Source: JAWVYT01 sp964605205
GTDB taxonomy: Bacteria > Gemmatimonadota > Gemmatimonadetes > Longimicrobiales > RSA9
Direction of reading: 5' to 3'
NCBI GenBank assembly: GCA_964605205.1
Contig: CAZSBL010000015.1
Location: 1-38,822 of the forward strand
DNA length: 38,822 nt
Shown here: piece by piece, positions 1 to 7,965 of the stretch
How the letters are laid out: every line of letters starts with the position of its first letter
Position numbering within the stretch: the stretch's first letter is position 1
Made by a program: the position numbers and the translations under genes
The notes under the pieces: generated by a model
Seen by the model: the letters and a program-made list of their open reading frames with translations, nothing else
Databases searched by the model: none
Told to the model about the DNA's origin: nothing

Positions 1-122
1 TGAGCCTGGGGATGTTCATGCTCCCCCCGGTCATGGTCTCGCTGCCGTTCAAGCTCCTCCTCTTCGTGCTGGTGGACGGGTGGGCGCTGGTGGTCCACAA
101 CGTCGTGGCGAGCTTCGGGTAA
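1..122 (+). CDS. fliP: Flagellar export gate protein FliP, C-terminal end (partial)
   Basis: The reading frame enters from outside the window and ends at TAA 120-122. The visible 39 residues contain PPVMVSLPFKLLLFVLVDGW, which matches the highly conserved last transmembrane segment of FliP (PP..ALPFKL.LFVLVDGW). FliP forms the pentameric core of the FliPQR gate of the flagellar type III secretion apparatus in the inner membrane. fliQ follows after 9 bases and fliR after that, the usual fliP-fliQ-fliR order, so the assignment is secure although only the end of the gene is present. Confidence 0.93.
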   Translation, partial: SLGMFMLPPVMVSLPFKLLLFVLVDGWALVVHNVVASFG

Positions 123-131
123 GGGGGCACC

Positions 132-401
132 GTGTCCATCGAACTCGTCCTCGACCTGACGCGCAGCGCGCTCTTCCAGGCGCTGCTGCTGGCGGGGCCG
201 CTCCTGGGCGTCTCGCTCCTGACCGGGCTGGTCATCGCGATCCTGCAGGCGGTCACCCAGATCCAGGAGCAGACCCTCACCTTCGTGCCCAAGCTCGTAG
301 CCGTGGGGATCACCTTCATGGTTCTCTTCGGGTGGATGCTGAGCACCACCGTGCGCTTCACGCGGGAGCTCTTCATGGGGATCCCGGGGCTGGGCTCATG
401 A
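132..401 (+). CDS. fliQ: Flagellar biosynthesis protein FliQ
   Basis: This 89-residue protein has two hydrophobic helical segments (about residues 14-40 and 50-75), the normal size and layout of FliQ. The stretch LVIAILQAVTQIQEQTLTFV is a classic FliQ signature. Four FliQ subunits wrap the FliP5FliR1 core of the export gate. The start is GTG at 132, with a GGGGG-rich ribosome site just upstream in the short gap after fliP. The stop overlaps the fliR start in an ATGA, which indicates translational coupling. Confidence 0.95.
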   Translation: MSIELVLDLTRSALFQALLLAGPLLGVSLLTGLVIAILQAVTQIQEQTLTFVPKLVAVGITFMVLFGWMLSTTVRFTRELFMGIPGLGS

Positions 402-1153
402 CCGAGCTCACGTTGGGGCTGAACGGCGCGGCGCTGGTGGCCATGCGGGTCACCGGGCTGCTCCTCATCGCTCCGGTCTTCTCGAGCCGGGCCATCCCCA
501 TGACGGTGCGGGTCGGGCTGACACTGGTCCTGACCACGTTCCTCTTTCAGGGCGTACCCGCGCCAGAGCTCTCGGTGGCCGGCCTCGGCGCCGAGCTGGT
601 GGTGGGCGTGGTGATCGGTCTCGGCGCCGCCCTGGTGGTGGCCGCCGCCGAGTTCGCCGGTGACCTGCTGGCCGTGGAGATCGGCCTCTCGGGGGCGTCC
701 ACGCTGGATGTGCTGAACCACACCCAGATGCCGGTCCTCGGGCAGTTCACCCAGTTCTTCATGGTGATGCTGCTCCTGGCCATGGACGGGCATCTGATCA
801 TGATCGACGCGCTCCGGGAGAGCTTCACCGCCATCCCCGCGGGGACGGGGATCCGGCTGGATGGGGGTGTGCCGAGCGTGGTGAGCGCCGGTCTCCTGGT
901 CTTCGCCCGGGGGCTCCAGTTCGCCGCGCCCGTGGTGGCCGCGGTCACGCTGGCCAACGTGGGGCTCGGGATCCTGGCCCGGACGGTTCCGCAGCTGAAC
1001 GTGCTGATGATGGCGTTCCCGATCCAGATTGCCCTCGGGCTCGCCACCCTCGGTCTCTCCGTTCCGTACATCGCGGTGGGCCAGGGTTCGTGGGCTGGGA
1101 GCTACCTGGCCTGGGTGGACGCGGCGCTGGCCGCGCTGGCGGGGGGAGGCTGA
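398..1153 (+). CDS. fliR: Flagellar biosynthesis protein FliR
   Basis: This 251-residue multi-spanning membrane protein begins MTELTLGLNGAALVAMRV at an ATG overlapping the fliQ stop. FliR is the single subunit that closes the FliPQR export gate. Typical FliR features are the early R(V/I)TG-L-L-APVF block, the RVGLTLVLT segment, and the central GLSGASTLDVLNHTQMPVLG region, comparable to the conserved GF..A...DP..... P.... motif of the family. The frame is open further upstream, but the ATGA overlap and family length favour 398. flhB follows after one base. Confidence 0.95.
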   Translation: MTELTLGLNGAALVAMRVTGLLLIAPVFSSRAIPMTVRVGLTLVLTTFLFQGVPAPELSVAGLGAELVVGVVIGLGAALVVAAAEFAGDLLAVEIGLSGASTLDVLNHTQMPVLGQFTQFFMVMLLLAMDGHLIMIDALRESFTAIPAGTGIRLDGGVPSVVSAGLLVFARGLQFAAPVVAAVTLANVGLGILARTVPQLNVLMMAFPIQIALGLATLGLSVPYIAVGQGSWAGSYLAWVDAALAALAGGG

Positions 1154-1154
1154 G

Positions 1155-2240
1155 GTGTCCGACCAGCAGTCGTTCCAGGAGAAGACGGAAAAGCCGACCC
1201 CAAAGAAGCGGGAAGAGGCGAAGAAGGAGGGGCAGGTCCCGCGCAGCCAGGAGCTCACCACGGCCATCATGCTGCTGGCCGCGGCCGGCGTGGTGACTTT
1301 GGGCGCGGGGTCGATCGGCAGCGCGCTGATGGAGACGTTCCGCGGCATCATGAGCGCCGCGGCCTCGCCACCGGAGACCGTGGAAGGGATGAACCAGCTG
1401 CTGAACGCGGCGGGGAAGACCGTGGTGGCGGCGCTCATGCCGGTGCTCCTGGGGCTGATGGGCGTGGCCCTCGTGGTGGCGGGGGTCCAGGCCCGAGGCG
1501 TTCTCTCGGGCAAGCCGCTCCAGCCGAAGCTCGAGCGGATCCTCCCGCACAAGAACATCAAGCGGCTCTACGGCGTGAAGCCGTGGGCCGACCTGGCGAA
1601 GTCGCTCCTGAAGCTGGGCGTCATCGCCGCGGTCCTCTACCCGATCCTGAGCACGGCGCTCCGGCACGTGGGAGACCTGGCCATGAAGTCCACGCCCAGT
1701 CTGGTGGTGGAGATCCAGAGCCGGGGGACCCGGCTACTGCTGGCCGCCGGGCTGGCGTACCTGATCGTGGCGCTGGCCGATTACGCCTATCAGATCTGGC
1801 AGCACGAGCGCCAGCTCAAGATGACCAAGGAGGAGGTCAAGCGGGAGCGGAAAGAGCAGGAGGGCGACATGATGATCAAGGCCCGGCGTCGCAGCATCGG
1901 CCGGGAGCTCGCCCGCCAGCGGATGTTCAACGCCGTACCCGACGCCGACGTGGTGGTGACGAACCCCACCCACGTGGCCGTAGCCCTCCGCTACCGCCCC
2001 GAGGAGAGCCTCGCCCCGGTCATCGTGGCCATGGGTGAGCGGAAGGTGGCCCAGCGGATCAAGGCGCTGGCGCTGGATGAGGGCGTCCCGATCATGGAGA
2101 ACAAGCCGCTGGCCCGGGCGCTCCTGGCCACCGGCACCGTGGGTCAGCCCATCCCGGGCGCCCTCTACGTGGCCGTGGCCGAGGTGCTGGCGTTCGTGAT
2201 CCGTCAGCGTAAGGCGTCGGGCCTCTCGGAGGTGGTCTGA
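1155..2240 (+). CDS. flhB: Flagellar export switch protein FlhB
   Basis: The protein has 361 residues from a GTG start and begins SDQQSFQEKTEKPTPKKREE, the standard FlhB N-terminus (EKTE.PTPKK..EAR..G). Four transmembrane segments span roughly residues 35-215, followed by a charged linker and the cytoplasmic domain. The autocleavage motif NPTH is intact at residues 270-273 (TNPTHVAVALRY). FlhB switches the export apparatus from rod and hook substrates to filament substrates after cleavage between Asn and Pro. The upstream ATG at 1029 lies inside fliR and lacks FlhB-like sequence, so it was not used. The stop overlaps the flhA start. Confidence 0.95.
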   Translation: MSDQQSFQEKTEKPTPKKREEAKKEGQVPRSQELTTAIMLLAAAGVVTLGAGSIGSALMETFRGIMSAAASPPETVEGMNQLLNAAGKTVVAALMPVLLGLMGVALVVAGVQARGVLSGKPLQPKLERILPHKNIKRLYGVKPWADLAKSLLKLGVIAAVLYPILSTALRHVGDLAMKSTPSLVVEIQSRGTRLLLAAGLAYLIVALADYAYQIWQHERQLKMTKEEVKRERKEQEGDMMIKARRRSIGRELARQRMFNAVPDADVVVTNPTHVAVALRYRPEESLAPVIVAMGERKVAQRIKALALDEGVPIMENKPLARALLATGTVGQPIPGALYVAVAEVLAFVIRQRKASGLSEVV

Positions 2241-4321
2241 TGGCCACGCTGGCCATGGACGCGGGCGCGAACCGGTGGCGCACCGCCGCCGAGGCGGGTG
2301 TGGTGATCGGGATCGTGGCCGTGGTCACGCTCCTGGTGATCCCCCTCCCGCCGTTCCTGTTGGATGTGCTGCTGGCGCTGAGCATCGCCACGTCGCTCCT
2401 CGTGCTCCTGGTGGCGCTGAACACCACCAATCCGCTGGACTTCAGCGTCTTCCCGGCCATGCTCCTCCTCCTCACGCTCTACCGGCTGGCGCTGAACGTG
2501 AGCAGCACCCGGCTGATCCTGGGGAAGGGGGAGGCCGGAAAGGTGATCGACGCCTTCGGCGCCTTCGTGGTGGGTGGGAACTACGCCGTCGGGATCGTGG
2601 TCTTCCTGATCCTGGTGGCCATCAACTTCATCGTCATCACCAAGGGCGCCGGCCGCGTGGCCGAGGTAGCCGCCCGGTTCACTCTCGACGCCATGCCCGG
2701 GCGCCAGATGAGCATCGACGCCGACCTGAACGCCGGGCTCATCGACGACGAGGAGGCCCGCCAGCAGCGCGAGCAGATCTCCCAGCAGGCCGACTTCTAC
2801 GGCGCCATGGACGGCGCGGCCAAGTTCGTCAGGGGTGACGCCATCGCCGGGCTCCTGATCACCGCCATCAACATCCTGGGCGGCCTCTTCGTGGGCGTGG
2901 TGCAGCGGGGACTGACCACGGGGCAGGCGCTCACCGAGTACACGCTCCTCACCGTGGGCGACGGGCTCGTGACCCAGATCCCGGCGCTGGTGGTCAGCAC
3001 CGCGGCGGGGATCATGGTCACCCACTCGGCCGGCCGGCACCGCGTCGGGTCGGCGGTGCTCAGCCAGCTCTCGAGACACCCCTCGGCCCTGTGGGTGGCC
3101 GCCGGGTTCCTGGTTAGCCTCGGACTCGTCCCGGGCCTGCCGACCGTGCCGTTCCTGCTGCTGGCCGGCGGGAGCGCCGGGCTGGCGTACGGAATCGACA
3201 AGCAGCAGAAGGCCGAGGCCGCCCGGGTAGAGGCGGAGTTCCACCGGGCGGAAGAGGAGCCGCTCCCGGCCGATGACCCCGTCCAGGACCTCCTCCAGAC
3301 CGACCCGGTGGAGCTCCAGATTGGTTACGGGCTCATCGGCCTGGTGGACCAGGACCAGGGCGGCGACCTCCTCGAGCGGATCCGGCTCCTGCGGAAGCAG
3401 GCCGCGCAGGAGCTGGGCGTGTTGATCCCGGCCATCCGGATCCGTGACGACGCGCGCCTCGAGCCGTCGGAGTACGTGGTCCGGGTCCGGGGCACCGAGG
3501 TGGCCCGCTGGGAACTCGTGCCCCGGCACATCCTGGCGCTGGACACCGGCGGCGTACTGGAGGCGATGGACGGGATCGAGACGGAGGACCCGAGCTTCGG
3601 GATGCCCGCCCGCTGGATCCCGCCCAGCGGGCGGCCCGACGCCGAGGCCAACGGCTACGTGGTGGTGGAGCCGCCCACGGTGGTAGCCACGCACCTCATG
3701 GAGACGCTGAAGATGAGCAGCGCCGAACTCCTCGGCCGCCAGGACGTGCGAGAGATGCTCGATCGGCTGAAGGAGACCCACCCCGTCATTATCGAGGATG
3801 TGGTGCCAAACCGGGTCGGGCTGGGCGTGCTCCACCGGGTCCTGCAGCGGCTGCTGAAGGAGCGGATCCCCATCCGTGACCTGATTACGATCCTGGAGAG
3901 CGTCGCCGACGCCATCGACCTGACCCAGGACCCCGAACAGCTCACCGAGCACGTTCGGGGCGCCCTGACCCACGTCATCGGCTCGCTCTACGCCGACGAC
4001 GACGGGGAGGTCCACGGCGTGGCTCTCGGGCCGAAGCTCGAGGCCGCCCTCATGAACTTCTTCTCGCCCCGCCAGGGCACCGATTCGGTGCTCCGGCCGG
4101 ATACGCTGACCAGGGTCCTCCGGGACATCGATTCCCTGACCCGGCAGCACGGCACCGACGGGCGGGTCCCGCCCGTCGTGACGCCGCCGGGGCTGCGGGT
4201 GGGCGTGCGCCGGCTCCTCGAGCCGGTACTGCCGTCCATCCCCGTGGTCTCGCTGGCCGAGCTGCCAACCAATGTGACTCTGACAACAATCGCCGTATGG
4301 GAGCTGGCCGATGCAGCTTGA
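2240..4321 (+). CDS. flhA: Flagellar export gate protein FlhA
   Basis: The protein has 693 residues, the usual FlhA size. About eight transmembrane segments lie in the first 330 residues. The FHIPEP-family signature appears as TLDAMPGRQMSIDADLNAG near residues 151-169. After a charged linker (about 330-350) comes the large cytoplasmic domain that forms the nonameric ring and docks chaperone-substrate complexes. FlhA couples proton flow to protein export. The ATG overlaps the flhB stop (TGATGG), and the 3' end overlaps the flhF start by 11 bases, consistent with one tightly packed operon. Confidence 0.96.
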   Translation: MATLAMDAGANRWRTAAEAGVVIGIVAVVTLLVIPLPPFLLDVLLALSIATSLLVLLVALNTTNPLDFSVFPAMLLLLTLYRLALNVSSTRLILGKGEAGKVIDAFGAFVVGGNYAVGIVVFLILVAINFIVITKGAGRVAEVAARFTLDAMPGRQMSIDADLNAGLIDDEEARQQREQISQQADFYGAMDGAAKFVRGDAIAGLLITAINILGGLFVGVVQRGLTTGQALTEYTLLTVGDGLVTQIPALVVSTAAGIMVTHSAGRHRVGSAVLSQLSRHPSALWVAAGFLVSLGLVPGLPTVPFLLLAGGSAGLAYGIDKQQKAEAARVEAEFHRAEEEPLPADDPVQDLLQTDPVELQIGYGLIGLVDQDQGGDLLERIRLLRKQAAQELGVLIPAIRIRDDARLEPSEYVVRVRGTEVARWELVPRHILALDTGGVLEAMDGIETEDPSFGMPARWIPPSGRPDAEANGYVVVEPPTVVATHLMETLKMSSAELLGRQDVREMLDRLKETHPVIIEDVVPNRVGLGVLHRVLQRLLKERIPIRDLITILESVADAIDLTQDPEQLTEHVRGALTHVIGSLYADDDGEVHGVALGPKLEAALMNFFSPRQGTDSVLRPDTLTRVLRDIDSLTRQHGTDGRVPPVVTPPGLRVGVRRLLEPVLPSIPVVSLAELPTNVTLTTIAVWELADAA

Positions 4322-5126
4322 AACGTTTCACGCCGATACCCTTCACTCCGCCCTCAAACTCGTCCGGGCCACGCTCGGGGAGGACGCCATGATCGTCCAC
4401 ACCAGTGACCGCGGCCGGGACGCGAAGGTGGTGGCCGCCCCCTCTTCGCAGGTCGGGCCGCTACGCGAGCGGCTCGAAGGGAGCTTCGTGGCGCTTCCCA
4501 AGAGGCCGGGCCGCGAGCGGCCGTACGTGGTGGGCCTGGTCGGCCCTACGGGCGCGGGGAAGACCACCACCGCCGCCAAGCTCGCCCTCCACGCCGACGC
4601 CTTCGGCCGCCGGCGCGTGGGGTTCCTGGCCCTCGACACCTACCGGGTGGCCGCCCTCGAGCAGATCCAGACCTATGCCGACATCATGGACGCGCCCCTC
4701 GAGGTGGCCTACCACGCCGGGGATGTGGGGCCCGCCATGCAGGTGCTCGGCAAGTGCGACGTGGTGATCGTCGACGCGCCGGGCCGGAGCCCGATCCACC
4801 AGAGCTTCCGCCAGTGGCGCGTGGCCCTGGACCGGGCCCGCCCCGACGAGGTGCACCTGGTCCTGCCGGCCACCATCGCGCCCAGCGTGGGGCGGGCCCA
4901 CCGTGACGGATACCGCGGCTGCGGCCTCTCGCACCTCCTGGTCACCAAGCTGGATGAGATGCCCGAGGCCGCCGGCGTGATCGACCTGGCCGAGAGCGTG
5001 GGGCTCCCCGTCCGCTGGAGCACCGACGGGCAGGACGTGCCCGGCGATCTCCGGAAGGGCGGGATCGGCCTCCTGACCAGCGCCACCCGGGCCGCGGAAG
5101 AGGCCCGTATCCGCCTGGTCGGATGA
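4311..5126 (+). CDS. flhF: Flagellar SRP-type GTPase FlhF (short form)
   Basis: This 271-residue SRP-family GTPase begins MQLETFHADTLHSALKLVRATLGEDAMIVHT, which matches the FlhF B-domain start (M..K.F....M..AL..V...LG.DA.I). The P-loop GPTGAGKTTTAAKLA lies at about residues 77-91, followed by DTYR, a DAPGRS motif (usual DTAGRS) and the specificity motif TKLD. FlhF helps place or count flagella, usually at the pole. The protein is shorter than common FlhF proteins (about 360-450 residues). Only about 45 residues separate the B-type start from the P-loop, so most of the B and N domains is missing. flhG overlaps its stop. Confidence 0.92.
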   Translation: MQLETFHADTLHSALKLVRATLGEDAMIVHTSDRGRDAKVVAAPSSQVGPLRERLEGSFVALPKRPGRERPYVVGLVGPTGAGKTTTAAKLALHADAFGRRRVGFLALDTYRVAALEQIQTYADIMDAPLEVAYHAGDVGPAMQVLGKCDVVIVDAPGRSPIHQSFRQWRVALDRARPDEVHLVLPATIAPSVGRAHRDGYRGCGLSHLLVTKLDEMPEAAGVIDLAESVGLPVRWSTDGQDVPGDLRKGGIGLLTSATRAAEEARIRLVG

Positions 5127-5914
5127 CGGAGCAGGCTCGCGCCGTACGGCGCTTCGTGGAGCGACGGCCGCCTCGCCGGCCCCCGGGCATCGACGGCTAC
5201 GTGATCGCCGCCGGGAAGGGCGGTGTGGGTACCTCGAGTGTGGCGATCCTGCTGGCGCTCGCGGCCCGGGCCCATGGTCCCGTGGTCCTGGTGGACTCCC
5301 ACCAGGGGCTCATCGGCCTCGATCGCATGCTCGGCGGGGGGGACCCTCGGGCCGGATCCGGCGTGCGCACTCGCGAGATCGACCATGGCCTCTCCCTGGT
5401 CTACCTGCCAGGAAAGGTGATGCGTGGGGCCCCGGAGCGGCGGGCCGCACTCCGCAGGGCTGCTCGCCTCGAGGAGGAAGCCACCGTGATCGTGGACGCC
5501 GGCGCCCACCCGGAAACCGTGCTCGAGGCCATCGCGGACTTCGGCGGGACGCTGGTCACCGTAGTCGGCCCCGACGGCGCCTCGGCGCCCGCGGCCTTCG
5601 CCCTGACCAAGCTGGTCTGGCGCAAGCGCCCGGAGACCCCGATCACCTGCCTGGCGAACCGGGCCGGTGAAGAGGAGGCGCAGCTCCTCCACGAGGCGCT
5701 CCGCTCCGCCGCCCTCAAGTTCACGAGCCGCTCCATGGCCTGGCTCGGCCACATCCCGAAGTCGGCGGCGCTAAGCCGACCCGACGGCGTGTCCTGGGAA
5801 ACCATCGCCGAGACCGACCCCGTCGCCTGGCACGCCACGGTGCGTGCGTGCCGACGACTCTTTCACCCCGATTCTTCGCCCAAACCGACTCTCAAAGTCT
5901 GGGAATGGTTATGA
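5123..5914 (+). CDS. flhG: FlhG/YlxH-type MinD-like protein with altered Walker A
   Basis: This 263-residue ParA/MinD-family protein directly follows flhF, the expected place for FlhG, which regulates flagellar number and stimulates the FlhF GTPase. The N-terminus TEQARAVRRFVE resembles the FlhG activator helix (DQA..LR). The Walker A region reads GKGGVGTSSVA instead of GKGGVGK(T/S): the signature lysine is kept, but the P-loop lysine is replaced by threonine (codon ACC, 5231-5233). The next motif, VDSHQGLIGLDRMLGG, replaces the usual VDAD.G..N.D..LG, so its conserved Asp is also missing. Walker B-like VIVDAGAH is recognisable. ATP binding is therefore doubtful, while FlhF activation may persist. 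The start overlaps the flhF stop (ATGA). Confidence 0.85.
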   Translation: MTEQARAVRRFVERRPPRRPPGIDGYVIAAGKGGVGTSSVAILLALAARAHGPVVLVDSHQGLIGLDRMLGGGDPRAGSGVRTREIDHGLSLVYLPGKVMRGAPERRAALRRAARLEEEATVIVDAGAHPETVLEAIADFGGTLVTVVGPDGASAPAAFALTKLVWRKRPETPITCLANRAGEEEAQLLHEALRSAALKFTSRSMAWLGHIPKSAALSRPDGVSWETIAETDPVAWHATVRACRRLFHPDSSPKPTLKVWEWL

Positions 5915-6666
5915 TCGAAACACAGTTGTGGAAAGACTTTACGGAACACGGCGACGGAGACGCCCGCGACCGGCTGCTGGAGCAGCACCTCCCTCTCGTC
6001 CGGTTCGTGGCGCGGCGGATGTGGAAGCGGATCCGGAAGCGGATGGACCTCGATGACCTGGTGAGCGCCGGCACGATCGGCCTCGTCAACGCCGTCGAGA
6101 ACTTCGAGCCGGAGCGGGGGCTGGCGTTCAGCACCTTCGCCACGCCCCGGATCCGCGGCGCCATCCTCGACCACCTCCGCAAGTGGGACTACGTCCCGCG
6201 CTCGGTGCGCCGCAAGCAGCGAGCGCTGCGGGAGGCGGAGGAGACCCTGACCCACCGGATGGGCCGGGAGCCCACCCGCCTCGAGGTGGCCGAGGAGCTC
6301 GATCTGGACCTTGACACCGTCTGCAGGTGGGAGTCCGATGCCTCCGACGCCGTGCGCGTGGCGCTGGATGCCCCGCTCCCGGGGGAGGGGAAGCAGGTCA
6401 CCTCCGCCGAGATCATCCCCGGTGAGTCCGGAGAGGCGTACGCCGATGACATCACCCACGACGAAGAGGCCGAGGCCCTCAAGGAGGCCATGGCAACCCT
6501 CTCCGAGCGAGAGCGCACCATCCTCTCCCTCTACTACTACGAAGGACTCAAAATGCGCGAGATCGGCGAGGTCCTCGGCATCACCGAGTCCCGGGTCTCC
6601 CAGATCCGGTCCGGGATCCTGAAGACCCTCCGCGGACAGATCGGACACCTGAGAGAGATCGCATGA
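5911..6666 (+). CDS. fliA: RNA polymerase sigma-28 factor FliA
   Basis: This is a 251-residue group 3 sigma factor. Region 2 includes DLDDLVSAGTIGLVNAVENF and FSTFATPRIRGAILDHLRKWDYVPRSVR, the hallmark of FliA/SigD proteins. Region 3 follows (REAEETLTHRMGREPT), then region 4 with LSERERTILSLYYYEGLKMR and an ITESRVSQI helix-turn-helix. It directs RNA polymerase to late flagellar and chemotaxis promoters, and sites of the matching type occur six times downstream in this window. The ATG at 5911 overlaps the flhG stop as ATGA and leads straight into sigma region 2. In-frame ATGs at 5848 and 5905 lie inside flhG and are less likely. Confidence 0.95.
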   Translation: MIETQLWKDFTEHGDGDARDRLLEQHLPLVRFVARRMWKRIRKRMDLDDLVSAGTIGLVNAVENFEPERGLAFSTFATPRIRGAILDHLRKWDYVPRSVRRKQRALREAEETLTHRMGREPTRLEVAEELDLDLDTVCRWESDASDAVRVALDAPLPGEGKQVTSAEIIPGESGEAYADDITHDEEAEALKEAMATLSERERTILSLYYYEGLKMREIGEVLGITESRVSQIRSGILKTLRGQIGHLREIA

Positions 6667-7160
6667 AGATTCGAACCGTTTCCATCGCACTTCTCGCCGC
6701 CGGTGCCGGCGTACTCGCCACACGGATCCGGCTCCCCGATGCCCAACGCATCGAGGCCACCCTCCAGGCCATCCACGGCTACGGGGCCACCGGTATCGCC
6801 GCCGCGCGCTTCGAGGTCGCCGCACTCGCGGCCGAACTCCCGCCCGTCGATGTCCGCGCCGTGGCCCTCGGCCTCAGCGCCCTCGTGGTCCTGGCCCTCA
6901 CTATCGCGCTCCTCTGGCAGCTCCGCGGCCACGCACGCCGCCGCCCGCCCCACGCCGACATCATGCAGCGACGCGTCACACGGGCCCGGTCCCTTTCCCG
7001 CGAGGGACGCCTCGGGATCGACGTGGCCCGGGAGACCGCCCTCTCCCGCGACGCCGTGGAGCTGCTGCACCACGTGGCCCGCCCGGATAAACGTGCCGGG
7101 TCAGGAAGATCCTACCGGGCCGGATCGCGACGCCCGGCCAGGGCAGAGGTTACGGCATAG
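6663..7160 (+). CDS. Small membrane protein downstream of fliA (SwrB-position gene)
   Basis: The product has 165 residues and is not confidently recognised. The ATG overlaps the fliA stop (ATGA), so it is co-translated with sigma-28. Hydrophobic stretches lie at about residues 5-20 and 67-86 (LSALVVLALTIALLWQL), followed by a basic, proline-containing linker. Near residues 105-140 comes an amphipathic segment with the pattern SREGRLGIDVARETALSRDA, helix-turn-helix-like and similar in feel to the C-terminal domain of DUF6115 proteins. In Bacillus the gene after sigD is swrB, a 167-residue membrane protein acting on flagellar export. Position, size and layout agree with a functional analogue, but homology is not shown. 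Confidence 0.7.
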   Translation: MKIRTVSIALLAAGAGVLATRIRLPDAQRIEATLQAIHGYGATGIAAARFEVAALAAELPPVDVRAVALGLSALVVLALTIALLWQLRGHARRRPPHADIMQRRVTRARSLSREGRLGIDVARETALSRDAVELLHHVARPDKRAGSGRSYRAGSRRPARAEVTA

Positions 7161-7217
7161 GCGGACATATGCCTTCATCGCAACCGTTTACATCCTGTGA
7201 CATGAAGTCGTTTCGAG

Positions 7218-7233
7218 CGGCACGGCGGTTGCC
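7218..7233 (+). promoter_or_regulatory. Candidate sigma-54 promoter for the flgF operon
   Basis: CGGCACGGCGGTTGCC fits the -24/-12 consensus TGGCACG-N4-TTGCW with mismatches only at the first and last positions. The invariant GG (7219-7220) and GC (7231-7232) have the correct 10-base separation. It lies 33 bases upstream of the flgF start in the 106-base gap after the fliA operon. Middle-class flagellar genes of many bacteria use sigma-54, so the context fits. No activator site or rpoN gene is visible here. Confidence 0.5.
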
Positions 7234-7266
7234 CGGTTCGGGGGTGGAGCACACGGAGGAGGGACC

Positions 7267-7944
7267 ATGAGCATCGATCCGATGCGGGCCACGGCCCGTG
7301 CGCTGGCGTACTGGGAGCGGCGCCAAGAGATCGCGTCGAACAACCTGGCGAACACGGAGACCCCGGGGTTCAAGGGGCAGCGAGTGTTCGCGCAGCTGCT
7401 CGACGGGGTGGCTCCGACGGCCGGAGTGGTGGACGACCTGACGGCGGGCGTGAGCCGGGACACCGGCCGACCGCTGGACCTGGCGCTGGACGGGGCCGGG
7501 TTCCTGGTGGTGGAGACGCCCGACGGGACCGCGCTGCGACGGGGCGGCTCGCTGTCACTCGACGACACGGGCACGCTGGTGGACTCGGCGGGCCGGGCGG
7601 TGCTGGGCGAGGACGGGCCGATCGTGCTCCCGCCGGGCAAGACCAACATCGCCCCGGACGGTGAGGTGACGGTGGACGGGGAAGTGGTGGCGCGGCTTCG
7701 GCTGGAGACGGCGGAGCCGGGCACGCTGGAGCGGATCGGCAACGGGCTCTGGCAGAGTGGGACGAGGGAGCCGGCCGACCTGATGGTCCGCCAGGGCGCC
7801 CTGGAGGGGAGCAATGTGGCGGCGCTGGACGGGCTGATGGAGATGCTGGAGGTCCAGCGCAACTACGCGGCGATCCAGAAGGGCGTGATTACCCTCGACG
7901 AAGTGCTGGACACGATCGCAAACCGGATCGGCCGGATCGGCTGA
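7267..7944 (+). CDS. flgF: Flagellar proximal rod protein FlgF
   Basis: This 225-residue protein of the rod/hook (FlgF/FlgG) family has the N-terminal helix motif QEIASNNLANTETPGFKGQR (family: ..I.aNNlANanTtGFK) and the C-terminal coiled-coil motif LEGSNVAALDGLMEMLEVQR. The central GRPLDLALDGAGFLVVETPDG block is the standard rod-protein core. It is shorter than FlgG and lies immediately before flgG, which supports FlgF. A strong ribosome site (GGAGGAGGG) sits just before the ATG. It is the first gene after the candidate sigma-54 promoter. Confidence 0.88.
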   Translation: MSIDPMRATARALAYWERRQEIASNNLANTETPGFKGQRVFAQLLDGVAPTAGVVDDLTAGVSRDTGRPLDLALDGAGFLVVETPDGTALRRGGSLSLDDTGTLVDSAGRAVLGEDGPIVLPPGKTNIAPDGEVTVDGEVVARLRLETAEPGTLERIGNGLWQSGTREPADLMVRQGALEGSNVAALDGLMEMLEVQRNYAAIQKGVITLDEVLDTIANRIGRIG

Positions 7945-7965
7945 TCGGCAGGCAAGGGAGGAAGC

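Noticed and set aside
2204..4150. A 648-codon open frame on the minus strand
   Set aside because: It lies antisense to the unambiguous flhA gene and has no recognisable domain. It is a GC-driven shadow.
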